Assembly: GCA_029555345.1 (NCBI GenBank)
Contig: JAKPSJ010000060.1
Location: 1 to 41,926, forward strand
Origin: Methanobacteriota archaeon
Lineage (GTDB): Archaea > Halobacteriota > Methanomicrobia > Methanomicrobiales > Methanospirillaceae
DNA length: 41,926 nt
Direction of reading: 5' to 3'
This document shows, piece by piece, positions 1 to 9,784 of this stretch; position 1 is the first letter of the stretch, and the number at the start of each line of letters is the position of its first letter. The translations under genes and the position numbers were made by a program. Under the pieces are notes generated by a model. It did no database searches. It was not told the origin of the DNA and saw nothing but the letters and a program-made list of their open reading frames with translations.

Positions 1-161
1 CGGTACTCGTTCTCGAGCACGACGAGGAGGGAATGGCCTCCATCCCGGGTGTAGCAGTAATAGTCGCGGACGCCTTCCGGCAGGACCCCGGGATACTTCC
101 TTTCCGGAAGCACCCAGTTCGCCAGTCCCGCCGCATCGATGATGTGGGATGCATCAGGCAT
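1..161 (-). CDS. Partial hypothetical protein (5' end of gene only, runs off left edge): MPDASHIIDAAGLANWVLPERKYPGVLPEGVRDYYCYTRDGGHSLLVVLENEY...
   Basis: Open reading frame on minus strand from ATG at 161 to window edge with no stop; missing from the ORF track because truncated. Confidence 0.6.
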   Translation of the reverse strand, partial: MPDASHIIDAAGLANWVLPERKYPGVLPEGVRDYYCYTRDGGHSLLVVLENEY

Positions 162-514
162 AAGTTAAGCCTCGGTTTCCGCAGCAGATATACCTGGCTT
201 TCCAGGAAGATTGGGGGATACACTATGCAGAGAAATGGTTCTGCCCATATAGTCCTGCAGGTTGCCAGGCAAGGACAGCCGATTGCAAATCCCGTGGAGA
301 GCAGTTTTTGACCAGGCACAAAATATCGTGGGTGCATGGCCTGCTCTTCGTTCAATCACCTACCAGGAAAACCAGAGCATTCCGCGGTGGATTGGATTTG
401 CTAAAAAATTAAAAATATATCACACTATAAATTATTATAAAAGATAAATTTCACATTTTCATTGTTTGTAACAATTAGTTATATTGAAATAATTAGAACA
501 ATGAAACAATATGT

Positions 515-1684
515 ATGAATAAATTGATTTGTAAAGTTTCCTGCTATCTCTTTATCATCGGTCTTTCATTCTTGTCCGGCTGCACAGACCTCACTGGACA
601 GGATACAGTTAAAACCCCGGGGGCTTCTGTGCAAGCAGAGACCCTCACCCTCAAGGACGGGTTCTCGCGGGAAGTCACTATCCCCTTCCCGCCGGAGAAG
701 GTAGTCTGCTCGGGTGCGGGGTGCCTCCGCTACGCCGTATACCTCGGTGGGCAGGACCTCGTGGCCGGTGTCGATGATATCGAGAAGAAAAACCAGGCAA
801 TCGAGGGAAGACCTTACGCCCTCGCGCACGGTGCGCAGTTCAAGGACCTTCCCCTCATTGGCGAGTTCCGTGGCAAAGACGACCCTGAAAAGATAATCCT
901 CATCCAACCTGACGTTATCTTCAAGGCCAGTACAACCGGGCAGCCGCCAGCGACAAGTGCCGCGGATGCTGAGAAGCTCCAGGAGAAGACTGGCATCCCC
1001 GTCATCGCATTCCCATACGGGTCACTCCGGGACGAAAAGGAAAAGGGCGAGATGTTCGATGCCCTCCGGATTATGGGAAATGCCATTGGAAAGGATGCCC
1101 GGGCCGAGGAGATCATAACTTATATCGATGCAACGATGGCCGACCTGGAGAGGCGGACTGCAGATATCCCTGAATCGCAGCAGAAGAACGTTTACATCGG
1201 CGGGGTCTCTTCCGCCGGGGCCCATGGAATCATCTCAACCGAGCCGGCATACCCGCCGTTCCTCTGGGTGCATGCAAAGAACATGGCAGCAGGCATGGGG
1301 ACCGCCCACGCAGACATCGCCAAGGAGGCCCTGATCGCATGGGATCCAGAGGTCATCTTCATCGACGTGGGGACATTGCAGTTGGAGAACAAGGGGGCGA
1401 TAGGGGAGCTCGAGAGCGACCCAACATTAAAGGGTCTCGATGCCGTGAAGAATGACAGGATCTATGGTCTCTTGCCGTACAATTTCTACAGCACAAACTA
1501 CGAGACCGTTCTTGCCAATGCATACTTCGTGGGCAAGATCCTCTATCCCGACCGGTTCGCGGATATCGAGCCTGCACGGAAGGCCGACGAGATATACACT
1601 TTCTTCCTCGGGAAGCCCGTTTTCTCCCAATTGAACAGCCAGTACGAAAACCTGGGCTTTTCAAGGATTCCGCTGCAGGAGTGA
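515..1684 (+). CDS. Iron/cobalamin/metal-type ABC transporter substrate-binding lipoprotein (BtuF/FepB-like)
   Basis: Signal peptide with lipobox LSGC, periplasmic-binding-protein sequence, followed by FecCD permease and ATPase. Confidence 0.9.
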   Translation: MNKLICKVSCYLFIIGLSFLSGCTDLTGQDTVKTPGASVQAETLTLKDGFSREVTIPFPPEKVVCSGAGCLRYAVYLGGQDLVAGVDDIEKKNQAIEGRPYALAHGAQFKDLPLIGEFRGKDDPEKIILIQPDVIFKASTTGQPPATSAADAEKLQEKTGIPVIAFPYGSLRDEKEKGEMFDALRIMGNAIGKDARAEEIITYIDATMADLERRTADIPESQQKNVYIGGVSSAGAHGIISTEPAYPPFLWVHAKNMAAGMGTAHADIAKEALIAWDPEVIFIDVGTLQLENKGAIGELESDPTLKGLDAVKNDRIYGLLPYNFYSTNYETVLANAYFVGKILYPDRFADIEPARKADEIYTFFLGKPVFSQLNSQYENLGFSRIPLQE

Positions 1685-1724
1685 TCCGGGGCAACCGCAA
1701 CCGTGCAGGAAGAGGTGTAGGATC

Positions 1725-2795
1725 ATGCACTTTGCCGACGGGGAGGTACCAGGAGAATACCTGGGGTATGTCCACAAAAAGGTCCTCTGGTTAGCTGGGG
1801 GAATGGGAGTCCTCCTTATTCTTCTCGTTTACTCCATATCGGTCGGGGCCGTGGCTATACCGCTCACTGACGTTTTCATGACGATCACAGGCCAGAACGT
1901 GTCGCACAAGTGGGACGCTATCATATGGAACATCCGCCTCCCCCAGGCCCTCGCTGCGATCGTCGCAGGCTGCGGTCTCGCTGTCGCAGGGGTGACGATG
2001 CAGTCGATCCTGAGAAACCCGCTTGGCTCACCGTTCACCCTCGGGATATCGAATGCCGGGGCCTTCGGCGCTGCGGTCTCTGTCATCGTTCTCGGGACCG
2101 GGACGATGCAGTCGCGTGTCGCGGATGCAGTCACCATCAACAACCCGTATATCACCACGATGATGGCATTCCTCTTCTGCCTCCTTGCGACTGCCGTCAT
2201 CCTCCTCATCTCGCGGATCCGGAACGCATCCCCCGAGGTCATGGTCCTCGCGGGCGTCGCCCTCTCGTCGCTCTTTACCGCCGGGACGATGTTCCTGCAG
2301 TATTTCTCCAACGATGCACAGCTCGCTGCCGTTGTCTTCTGGACATTCGGAGATGTTGGACGGGCGAACTGGCCGGAACTCGCATTCATGTCCCTCATCG
2401 TCGCCGCAGCGACCGTCTATTTCGTAGTCAACAGGTGGAACTACAATGCCATCGATGCCGGTGACGAGACTGCGAAGAGCCTCGGAGTGAACGTCGAGCG
2501 GGTCCGCCTGTTCGGGATGGTGGCATCTGCACTTGTCACTGCCGTGATCGTTTCATTCCTGGGTGTCATCGGTTTCGTGGGGCTCGTCTGTCCCCACATG
2601 GTAAGGCGGATTATCGGTGACGACCAGCGGTACCTCGTCCCCGGGTCATGCATCATGGGCGGCATCCTCCTGCTCGCCTCGGATACTGTCGCACGGGTAA
2701 TCATCGCCCCCTATGTCCTGCCTGTCGCCGTCCTGACCGCGTTCATGGGAGCGCCGATCTTCATCTACCTCCTCTTGCGGGGGAACAGGATATGA
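1725..2795 (+). CDS. FecCD/BtuC family ABC transporter permease
   Basis: Multi-TM protein with typical FecCD motifs (GVTMQSILRNPLGSPFTLGISNAGAFGAA, GFVGLVCPHMVRRIIGDDQRYLVP). Confidence 0.95.
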   Translation: MHFADGEVPGEYLGYVHKKVLWLAGGMGVLLILLVYSISVGAVAIPLTDVFMTITGQNVSHKWDAIIWNIRLPQALAAIVAGCGLAVAGVTMQSILRNPLGSPFTLGISNAGAFGAAVSVIVLGTGTMQSRVADAVTINNPYITTMMAFLFCLLATAVILLISRIRNASPEVMVLAGVALSSLFTAGTMFLQYFSNDAQLAAVVFWTFGDVGRANWPELAFMSLIVAAATVYFVVNRWNYNAIDAGDETAKSLGVNVERVRLFGMVASALVTAVIVSFLGVIGFVGLVCPHMVRRIIGDDQRYLVPGSCIMGGILLLASDTVARVIIAPYVLPVAVLTAFMGAPIFIYLLLRGNRI

Positions 2796-3568
2796 TACTC
2801 ACAGTCGAAGACCTCAACTTCTTCTATCGCAACCGGGAAGTGCTCAACGATATCGCGTTTTCGATCGGAAAGAGCGAGATCGTTGCAATCCTCGGGCCGA
2901 ACGGCGTGGGAAAGACCACGCTCCTGAAGTGCTTGAACCGGATACTAAGGCCCAGGGAGGGCGTCGTCTACCTCGACGGGCAGGACATTTTCCGGCTGAA
3001 CGGAAACGAGATCGCCCGGAGTATCGGGTACGTCCCCCAACGGGTCGAGACCGGGAAGCTAACTGCCTTCGATGCCGTGCTGCTGGGCAGGAAACCTCAC
3101 ATCGGGTGGGAACTCAAGGAAAAAGACTTGAAAATTGTCGACGCGGTCTTCCGGCAGCTCTCCATGGACCACCTGCGACTTGCATCGATCGACGAGATGA
3201 GCGGGGGGGAGCTCCAGAAGGTGGCAATCGCCCGCGCCCTGGTCCAGGAGCCCCAAATCCTCCTGCTCGACGAGCCGACAAGCAACCTCGACCTGAAGAA
3301 CCAGGTCGGCATCCTCACGACCATTGCCCGGGTAGTGCGCGAGCATGACATTGCAGCCGTGATGACGATGCATGACCTCAACCATGCACTCCGGTATGCC
3401 GACCGTTTCATCTTCCTCAAGTGCGGACGTATCTATGCGCACGGAGGTCCCGAGGTCATCTCCCCGCGAACCATCGAGGAGGTCTACGGCCTGCCGGTCA
3501 TCATCGGGGAACTCGGCGGGGTGACCTGCGTCGTCCCGGTGAATCCCCCTGCCGCGACCGATGCATGA
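2792..3568 (+). CDS. ABC transporter ATP-binding protein (FepC/BtuD type)
   Basis: Walker A GPNGVGKTT, signature MSGGELQKVAIARALVQEP, Walker B ILLLDEPTSNLD; start ATG 2792 overlaps the permease stop. Confidence 0.95.
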   Translation: MILTVEDLNFFYRNREVLNDIAFSIGKSEIVAILGPNGVGKTTLLKCLNRILRPREGVVYLDGQDIFRLNGNEIARSIGYVPQRVETGKLTAFDAVLLGRKPHIGWELKEKDLKIVDAVFRQLSMDHLRLASIDEMSGGELQKVAIARALVQEPQILLLDEPTSNLDLKNQVGILTTIARVVREHDIAAVMTMHDLNHALRYADRFIFLKCGRIYAHGGPEVISPRTIEEVYGLPVIIGELGGVTCVVPVNPPAATDA

Positions 3569-3602
3569 ATGCCCGGGCAGTGCTTTCATAGAAGGAGTGA
3601 AC

Positions 3603-4238
3603 ATGTGCGAAAACCATGAAATAGCCCGCAACTGGTCTGCGTACCCCGCGTTCGACGAGTGTGTCAGGTTCCACGGGCACGCATGCCCCGGCCTCGCGAC
3701 CGGGTACCGCGTTGCGACAGCCGCGATGAGGACTCTGGGGGTTTCCCGGCCCAACGACGAGGAACTCGTCTGCATCGCGGAGACAGATGCCTGCGGCGTA
3801 GACGCCGTCCAGGTGGTGACGGGCTGCACGGCGGGAAAGGGAAACCTAATCATTGAAGACTACGGCAAACACGCTTTCTCCTTCTTCTCGAGGGATAGTG
3901 GGAAGGCAATCCGAGTCCTGATCAGGAATTCCGGCAAGCAGGTGAGGTCGGCAATGGACACTCTCCGGAAGAAGGTCTTTTCCGGGACTGCGACCCCTGC
4001 AGAGATATCCCGTTTCCAGGAGATGATGCAGGCTGCAACACGTTCCCTCCTGGACGCACCCGAGGAGGATCTCCTCGAAATCCGCGAGATCCACGAAAAA
4101 CCCCCTGGAAAGGCGCGTATCTTTGCGTCCGTCCTGTGCGACCTCTGCGGGGAACCGGTCGCAGAGTCGAAGACGAGGGTTGTCGAAGGGAAGCGGCTCT
4201 GCATCCCCTGTGCCAATGCGCAAAGAGATGAGAGATGA
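3603..4238 (+). CDS. fmdE: FmdE family protein (formylmethanofuran dehydrogenase subunit E-like) with C-terminal Cys zinc ribbon
   Basis: FHGHACPGLATGYRVA motif, ETDACGVDAVQVVTGCTAGKGNL, C-terminal CDLCGEPV...CIPC. Confidence 0.88.
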   Translation: MCENHEIARNWSAYPAFDECVRFHGHACPGLATGYRVATAAMRTLGVSRPNDEELVCIAETDACGVDAVQVVTGCTAGKGNLIIEDYGKHAFSFFSRDSGKAIRVLIRNSGKQVRSAMDTLRKKVFSGTATPAEISRFQEMMQAATRSLLDAPEEDLLEIREIHEKPPGKARIFASVLCDLCGEPVAESKTRVVEGKRLCIPCANAQRDER

Positions 4239-4657
4239 CGATGAACCGGAAATCCATGGATCTTGTCCCTATCGGGTACGTGCGATCCCCCTACCGGGAG
4301 AGGGGAGACGCCCCGCACCAGGGGAGGTTAGCGCCTGCAATCTCAGAGATCGTCATAAAACCTGAGTACAGTCCAGGCCTTTTCAAAATCGCGAAGAAGA
4401 AGCATATCTTCGTCCTCTGCTGGTTCGATCGGGCCGACAGGAGCAGGCTCTCCGCCACTCCACCCCACGACCGCGTGGAACGCGGGGTCTTCGCGACCCG
4501 GTCTCCGGACAGGCCCAACCCAGTCTCCCTCTCCCTCGTCGATCTCGAAAGCGTCAAAGGGTGCGTCCTCACTGTCCGGGGGCTCGATGCACTGGACGGG
4601 ACTCCCGTGATCGACATCAAGCCCTATTCGGAAGCGATCGATACACCAGGGGCGTAA
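4235..4657 (+). CDS. trmO: TrmO/TsaA (YaeB) family tRNA methyltransferase domain protein
   Basis: PIGYVRSPYRERGDAPHQG, GVFATRSPDRPNPVSLSLV, LDALDGTPVIDIKPY motifs; ATGA overlap with fmdE. Confidence 0.9.
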   Translation: MTMNRKSMDLVPIGYVRSPYRERGDAPHQGRLAPAISEIVIKPEYSPGLFKIAKKKHIFVLCWFDRADRSRLSATPPHDRVERGVFATRSPDRPNPVSLSLVDLESVKGCVLTVRGLDALDGTPVIDIKPYSEAIDTPGA

Positions 4658-4771
4658 AAATAAATGGACTGCAGCAATCCTATCCCTCCCTCCTTCTGTG
4701 CCAGGAAAAGATCGGTCCTCCAAACCTGTTCCCATACCTGCATCAGGTCTGGCGGGATATATCCCTCTTAA

Positions 4772-5254
4772 ATGACATTCTTCTGCCAGCAGTGCGGGGA
4801 GTGCTGCAGCGTGATGGGCCGGGTCTTTGCAATCGGATTGGCCCGCGATGGGTACCGGTTTGAACTAGAGAACCTCTATACGGGAGAGAAGACCGAAGTC
4901 GGGGTCTCTCCTGCCATGCAGGAACTCTATCTGTCAGGGGAAACTGTTTCGGACTGGCAGGACCCCTGCCCCTTCCTCCGCTATGATACCAAGAAGAAAA
5001 AGGCATTCTGCACGGTCCACGAGACGAGGCCTGGAATATGCAGGGATTACGGGTGCTGGAGGATCCTCGTCGTCGACGGATCGGGGCGGCGGGCCGGGCG
5101 CATCATGGAATGGAGGTATTTCCACTCCGAGGACCGGCGTCTTGCACAGGCATGGGAGGAGTTCAGGGACGGGATAGACAGTCTCCCGGACCCCGATTGG
5201 GACAACGCTGCCGCAAGGTTCTTCAGGGAGCGAGGGTATTCCGTTTTTCTTTGA
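4772..5254 (+). CDS. YkgJ family cysteine-cluster protein
   Basis: MTFFCQQCGECCSVMG N-terminal CxxCxxCC, CPFL and CTVHETRPGICRDYGC motifs. Confidence 0.85.
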   Translation: MTFFCQQCGECCSVMGRVFAIGLARDGYRFELENLYTGEKTEVGVSPAMQELYLSGETVSDWQDPCPFLRYDTKKKKAFCTVHETRPGICRDYGCWRILVVDGSGRRAGRIMEWRYFHSEDRRLAQAWEEFRDGIDSLPDPDWDNAAARFFRERGYSVFL

Positions 5255-5433
5255 AAGGGGACCGAAAGACCAAAAAGGGCATTTTTCCGCCAGGATCCCT
5301 GCCGGGGATTCCATCCTGCATCATTCGCAGCCCCTCCCTGCTGGAAATGGTTCCCCGATGCAGTATCCGCCGGTCACCCGTCTTTTTATGTTCACAGAGT
5401 GACGAGCTATAGGATAAAGGAGAGCGTGATTGT

Positions 5434-5973
5434 ATGGTCCAGGAGGATGAGAGCCAGAACATTCCCCGGCAGGGGAATGGTGACCCGTGCAAAGGGGATA
5501 CGGGAGCAGGAACGTCCCTGGTCGGGCGAGGGAGCAGGATCGTTTTTCTCCTTGCAGTGATCGGTTCGACTTTTCTTGCCGTCGCCCTCTTCATATACGG
5601 CTTTGCCATCACGATCTCCAGCCTCCTCTTTTCGTTCACCCATTTTTCCCTCGAAATCGAGGCCATGAAGGGGGCGATGGCAGTTGCCGTGGAGATCATC
5701 GACCTTTTCCTCGTCGCTACGGTCTTCTACATCATATCCCTCGGGCTGTACGAACTCTTCATTGCCAAGGCGCCGCTTCCCGGCTGGCTCAAGATCTGCG
5801 ACCTGGACGATCTGAAGGAGAAGCTCCTCAGTCTCGTCGTCATCGCGCTTGCCGTGCTCTTCCTGGGCGAGTCCCTCGTCTGGCCGAATAGTACGGGGGA
5901 TCTCCTCGTCTACGGCCTCGCCAACGCTGCTGTCATTGGTGCCATATCACTGTACCTCTGGGCACAACACTGA
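5434..5973 (+). CDS. YqhA/UPF0114 family membrane protein
   Basis: Hydrophobic helices with pattern typical of UPF0114 (FYIISLGLYELFI, LVVIALAVLFLGE). Confidence 0.75.
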   Translation: MVQEDESQNIPRQGNGDPCKGDTGAGTSLVGRGSRIVFLLAVIGSTFLAVALFIYGFAITISSLLFSFTHFSLEIEAMKGAMAVAVEIIDLFLVATVFYIISLGLYELFIAKAPLPGWLKICDLDDLKEKLLSLVVIALAVLFLGESLVWPNSTGDLLVYGLANAAVIGAISLYLWAQH

Positions 5974-6039
5974 CCAGTCCTCTCCTCCCCCTGCAAGGAA
6001 GAACGACTTTTATCACATTGGAAGGCCACAACACAGATC

Positions 6040-6615
6040 ATGCAAGTCGTTGCATTCAACGGGAGCCCAAGAAAAGGCGGAAACACGGAGAGACTGTTGA
6101 AACGCGTTCTTTTAACCCTCGGGGAGGAAGGCGTGGAGACCGAGCTGGTCCAGGTCGGCGGGGAGAGAGTCCATGGCTGCACGGCATGCGGAAAGTGCTT
6201 TACGAACCAGGACTGCCGGTGCGTCTTTGATGACGATATCATCAACGAGTGCATCGAGAAGATGGCTGCCTCCGATGGCATCCTGATCGGGTCACCGACG
6301 TACTTCGCCGATGTCTCCCCGGAGACCAAGTCGCTGATCGACCGTGCAGGGTTTGTTGCGATGGCCAACGGCAATCTTTTTTCCCGCAAGGTGGGTGCTG
6401 CCGTGGTCGCTGCACGGCGAGCGGGAGGTATCCATGTTTTCGATACCATCAACCACTTCTTTGGCATCAGCAACATGTACACCGTCGGCTCGACCTACTG
6501 GAACATCGGCCTGGGGTTGAACCCGGGTGAGGTGGAAGGGGATACCGAAGGAATGAAGACCATGGAGATGCTTGGCAGAAACATGGCCTGGATTATCAAA
6601 AAGATACAGTCCTGA
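6040..6615 (+). CDS. Flavodoxin-fold NADPH-dependent FMN reductase / iron-sulfur flavoprotein family
   Basis: [19 protein letters not shown]-binding motif, CTACGKCF Cys motif, [19 protein letters not shown]. Confidence 0.92.
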   Translation: MQVVAFNGSPRKGGNTERLLKRVLLTLGEEGVETELVQVGGERVHGCTACGKCFTNQDCRCVFDDDIINECIEKMAASDGILIGSPTYFADVSPETKSLIDRAGFVAMANGNLFSRKVGAAVVAARRAGGIHVFDTINHFFGISNMYTVGSTYWNIGLGLNPGEVEGDTEGMKTMEMLGRNMAWIIKKIQS

Positions 6616-6640
6616 TATACCGTGGAATCCGTCCAGGAGG

Positions 6641-6949
6641 CTACCCCTCCCTGCTCCCAAGACTCTCCCGCAGCATCCTGAAATCCTCGTCGCTTGCGTC
6701 AGCTTCGACAAGGACTGGTCCAAAACAGGGCTTGACAAAGGGGATCAGGAGTTTCTTCTTCTTCACTTTGAAACCAAGCGGCATCGGTCTCTTGAGGAGG
6801 AGTGCAATTCCCCGGATCGTGAAGCCTGGCGGCACGTCGTACCACTCGGAACTGTTTTCCTTGACATAAGCCTCGATTGCCTCTTCAGTCGTGTCCTTGA
6901 GGAGGATCTTTCCCTTTATCCTGTTGACGCAGTGCGGTTCCGGGACCAT
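6641..6949 (-). CDS. Small conserved methanogen protein (DUF1894-like)
   Basis: MVPEPHCVNRIKGKILLKDTTEEAIEAYVKENSSEWYDVPPGFTIRGIALLLKR...; start chosen at internal Met inside a longer ORF; family name is from memory. Confidence 0.55.
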   Translation of the reverse strand: MVPEPHCVNRIKGKILLKDTTEEAIEAYVKENSSEWYDVPPGFTIRGIALLLKRPMPLGFKVKKKKLLIPFVKPCFGPVLVEADASDEDFRMLRESLGSREG

Positions 6950-7073
6950 GCTATGTGTGATAGGTACGTTCCACAAATAAGAGGTGTGGTCAGGGCACGG
7001 GGAGGTCGAAGCCTCCTGCATGGAGCCGGCCTGCATTTCTCCCGTGCAATGGTTCCCTCCCAATCGATCGAAA

Positions 7074-8138
7074 TCAAATGGAGACGAGGGGGATGCCGAA
7101 GAGAACAATCTCGAGTGCAATCAAGGCGATGATGATCCACTCGAGGAAATTCGCGTGCTGGACATTCACCTCGTCCGAAAGCATCCTGTACGTCTCCCGG
7201 ATGGTCGAGAGCCTGTGGTTGACGCTCTGGCTCCAGGAGTCGCTCCGGAGAGCCTGGAGCGCAGCGGCATAAACCCGGGCATAGTAGATGTCGTCAGTGA
7301 CCTTGATCAGGTTGTTGATATCCTCGACTATCTCCGAGACTTCAGCCTGTTCGCTCATCAATTCCCTCATCAGCTTACGGTAATGGAGGGACCTGATGAT
7401 CCACCATTGGCGGTCTGCGTTATCGATGTCGTCGTACATCCTGTCCATCTGGCGGGAAAGTTCCCTGTCGTAAAAGCGGAGCTCGAATACCTGGACCGCG
7501 GCAAATTCGATCAACTCGATCAGGTCCATGGGGGGTTCGGGCGAGAAGATGAGAGCTCCACCCCACGAGATGATCGCCCTCTCGTCTGGATAGTAGGAAA
7601 AGGAGTACTGGAGGGTCTCCCTCCGGATCTCCGGGGAGAACATGGCTTTCTCCCCTAGCAGCACGGCGACGGGGTCGATTGATGAGTCCTGCCGATCGGC
7701 GAGGTAGATGGTGTAGTCATCGTAGAACTCCGCGTCGACCGGGCGAAAACCGATGTGAACGGAGAGAATACTCCGAAGATCTGCGAGTGCCGCATCGAAA
7801 GAGGCGGAGAGCTCCCCCTGCCCGTAAAATGCGAGTGCCATCTCCTCGAGGGTTGCAGCCGGTGCATCCATCTCCTCGATATAGAGGCAGAGCGAGAATG
7901 CACCGAACTCGTATATCCGGGCCATCACTGCGAGGGGGAGGAGGCCTCGCACCGTCTCGATCATCATACCAGGGAGCCGGATCAGGAGCGGGGGCTGGTC
8001 AATGGAAATCGACGTTGGGCGGACCCGCTGGAACCGAAAACGCGACGTCGCCATGTTTGCTGCGAGCCCCTGCTCAAGCTTTCCGAGGTCGATCTCCTCG
8101 CCGATGTCAAAAATCCTGTAGAACCGGATGCCATACAT
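7074..8138 (-). CDS. RMD1/DUF155-like protein with C-terminal transmembrane helix
   Basis: C-terminal coiled region plus hydrophobic tail FLEWIIIALIALEIVLFGIPLVSI resembling the DUF155 C-terminus. Confidence 0.6.
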   Translation of the reverse strand: MYGIRFYRIFDIGEEIDLGKLEQGLAANMATSRFRFQRVRPTSISIDQPPLLIRLPGMMIETVRGLLPLAVMARIYEFGAFSLCLYIEEMDAPAATLEEMALAFYGQGELSASFDAALADLRSILSVHIGFRPVDAEFYDDYTIYLADRQDSSIDPVAVLLGEKAMFSPEIRRETLQYSFSYYPDERAIISWGGALIFSPEPPMDLIELIEFAAVQVFELRFYDRELSRQMDRMYDDIDNADRQWWIIRSLHYRKLMRELMSEQAEVSEIVEDINNLIKVTDDIYYARVYAAALQALRSDSWSQSVNHRLSTIRETYRMLSDEVNVQHANFLEWIIIALIALEIVLFGIPLVSI

Positions 8139-8404
8139 CGAAGGTCAGGCCCCTTTTTCTGAAGAGTATGGGCAGCAGGAGACGATAAGCCTTCCAGCAG
8201 GTCTCAAATGCCGCGTATACTATCTTCTGGCCCCTTCAACTCCCAGGCTGATATAGAAAAATAGCCCTCGTTTCATGCATCTTTTGGGAGAATTTTCCAA
8301 CGCTCCCCACCCAATCGTTTGCTGCATGGCAGGCCGCACGTGCTCTCCCGTTACACTACCAGGGAAATCGTTCTCTGCCTTCCGTGCGGTTTTTCTCTTC
8401 CGGA

Positions 8405-9007
8405 ATGGATATATCTGGCATGGCAGCATTCTTCTGCACCATATCACCCCGATCGTGGCCCTATTGCCTTGCCGCGGGTATCATCGTCACCTTCCTTGGC
8501 CTGCTCCTCCTCCTCGAGCCCGGTGTTTCACTCCGCCTGGCCCTCTACTCGCTTGGAGCTCTTGCAGTTGTCGTTGCCGCGATCTTCCTGGCCATCACCG
8601 CATTGCTCTCCCGCAGCGGTGGCTTGCCCTTCTTCCTGCCGCTCGTAATCGGTGTCATGATGATCGGTGTCGCACTTGCCGCTTTTTTCTGGCCCGGTGT
8701 CTTCGGCGGGATCCTGACAACGATAGCCGGTGCTGTGCTCATCGTGGGCGGGCTCGGCACTGCGCTGTCCGGCCTCTTTTCTCCAAGCCCGGCCAGCCGG
8801 AAGGTGCTCTTCGTCCTTTCCGGGACAATCATCCTCGCCTTCGGGCTCCTCGTCGTGCTGCGGTCTGAACTGGTTGCCTTAGTTATCACCCGGATCGTGG
8901 GTGCCATACTCCTCTGCCTGGGATTGCTCCTCCTCGCCCAGGCCCTTTACACGTGGTTGGCGGAGAGGCGGGCAACCCCGGAATGGACAGGCATCACCCT
9001 GCGGTAA
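8405..9007 (+). CDS. HdeD/DUF308-like membrane protein
   Basis: Repeated TM hairpins (AAGIIVTFLGLLLLLEPGVSLRLALYSLGALAVVVAAIFL). Confidence 0.7.
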   Translation: MDISGMAAFFCTISPRSWPYCLAAGIIVTFLGLLLLLEPGVSLRLALYSLGALAVVVAAIFLAITALLSRSGGLPFFLPLVIGVMMIGVALAAFFWPGVFGGILTTIAGAVLIVGGLGTALSGLFSPSPASRKVLFVLSGTIILAFGLLVVLRSELVALVITRIVGAILLCLGLLLLAQALYTWLAERRATPEWTGITLR

Positions 9008-9174
9008 CAGGTCCATTTTTTACCTGTTCCCCTGCCAATGGGTAAATGAATGGAGAATGGAGGTGACGGTTTTGTCCTGTCTTTCCTTGTACCTGCTTTC
9101 ATGCCTCCTCCCTTTCACCGGTTACCGGCGACCTTATCGTCCAGAGGCGACACAATATAGAGAAAAACATTTCT

Positions 9175-9259
9175 GCGAGGGTGTCTGAGCCTGGCCAAAA
9201 GAGCGGGACTTAAGATCCCGTCACGAAGGTGTTCGTGGGTTCGAATCCCACCCCTCGCA
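9175..9259 (+). tRNA. tRNA-Leu (anticodon UAA)
   Basis: Acceptor GCGAGGG pairs with CCCTCGC, anticodon loop CTTAAGA, long variable arm, T-arm GTGGGTTCGAATCCCAC; CCA not encoded. Confidence 0.95.
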
Positions 9260-9323
9260 CTTTCGATAACCATTTTTGGAGAGTCAAATTATTTTATTTC
9301 ATCTAACACTGGCGGTGTAAAAA

Positions 9324-9527
9324 GGCTCTTCGCTATTTTCAGTGGGTAAGTAAGTGAGTGCACGTGGGGGGTTACCGTCCCCACGCCTCCGTTTCAAGGG
9401 ACCCCGCCGCTCCCAAAAAGGCGCCCCGGCGGCGGTTCAACAACAAGCAAAATCAGGGACATCACCATTATCTATAGCAAGTGCGATCAGCTCAAATTCA
9501 ATTTACCCATTTGAAATGACGAAGAGG
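9324..9527 (+). repeat. MITE-like dispersed repeat, copy A
   Basis: Left end GGCTCTTCGCTATTTTCAGTGGGTAA and right end TTACCCATTTGAAATGACGAAGAGG form an imperfect inverted repeat; core shared with other copies. Confidence 0.8.
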
Positions 9528-9784
9528 GGGGATCTTTTTGCAGAACGGCGATTGATCATCGTTGCTGACGAGGAGAAAGTATATTCCGCTCCCATTCATG
9601 GGAATATGGCTATTCGTCTCTAATATCCAGGAAGAAGACGATTCGCATCAGTAATGAACGCATGTAAAGTGGATGTTCCGGGTTCACCGAAATATCCCTT
9701 TTTCCCGGATCTTTATTAGAAACCCAATTTTCTTTTACACCTCACTCAATACATGAGCCGGTCCAGAGGATACAAAACAGAGGT

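Noticed and set aside
9320-9535. Target-site duplications flanking the repeats
   Set aside because: I looked at the flanks of the copies and saw no consistent direct repeat; copy E has T-rich sequence on both sides, which is too simple to count.
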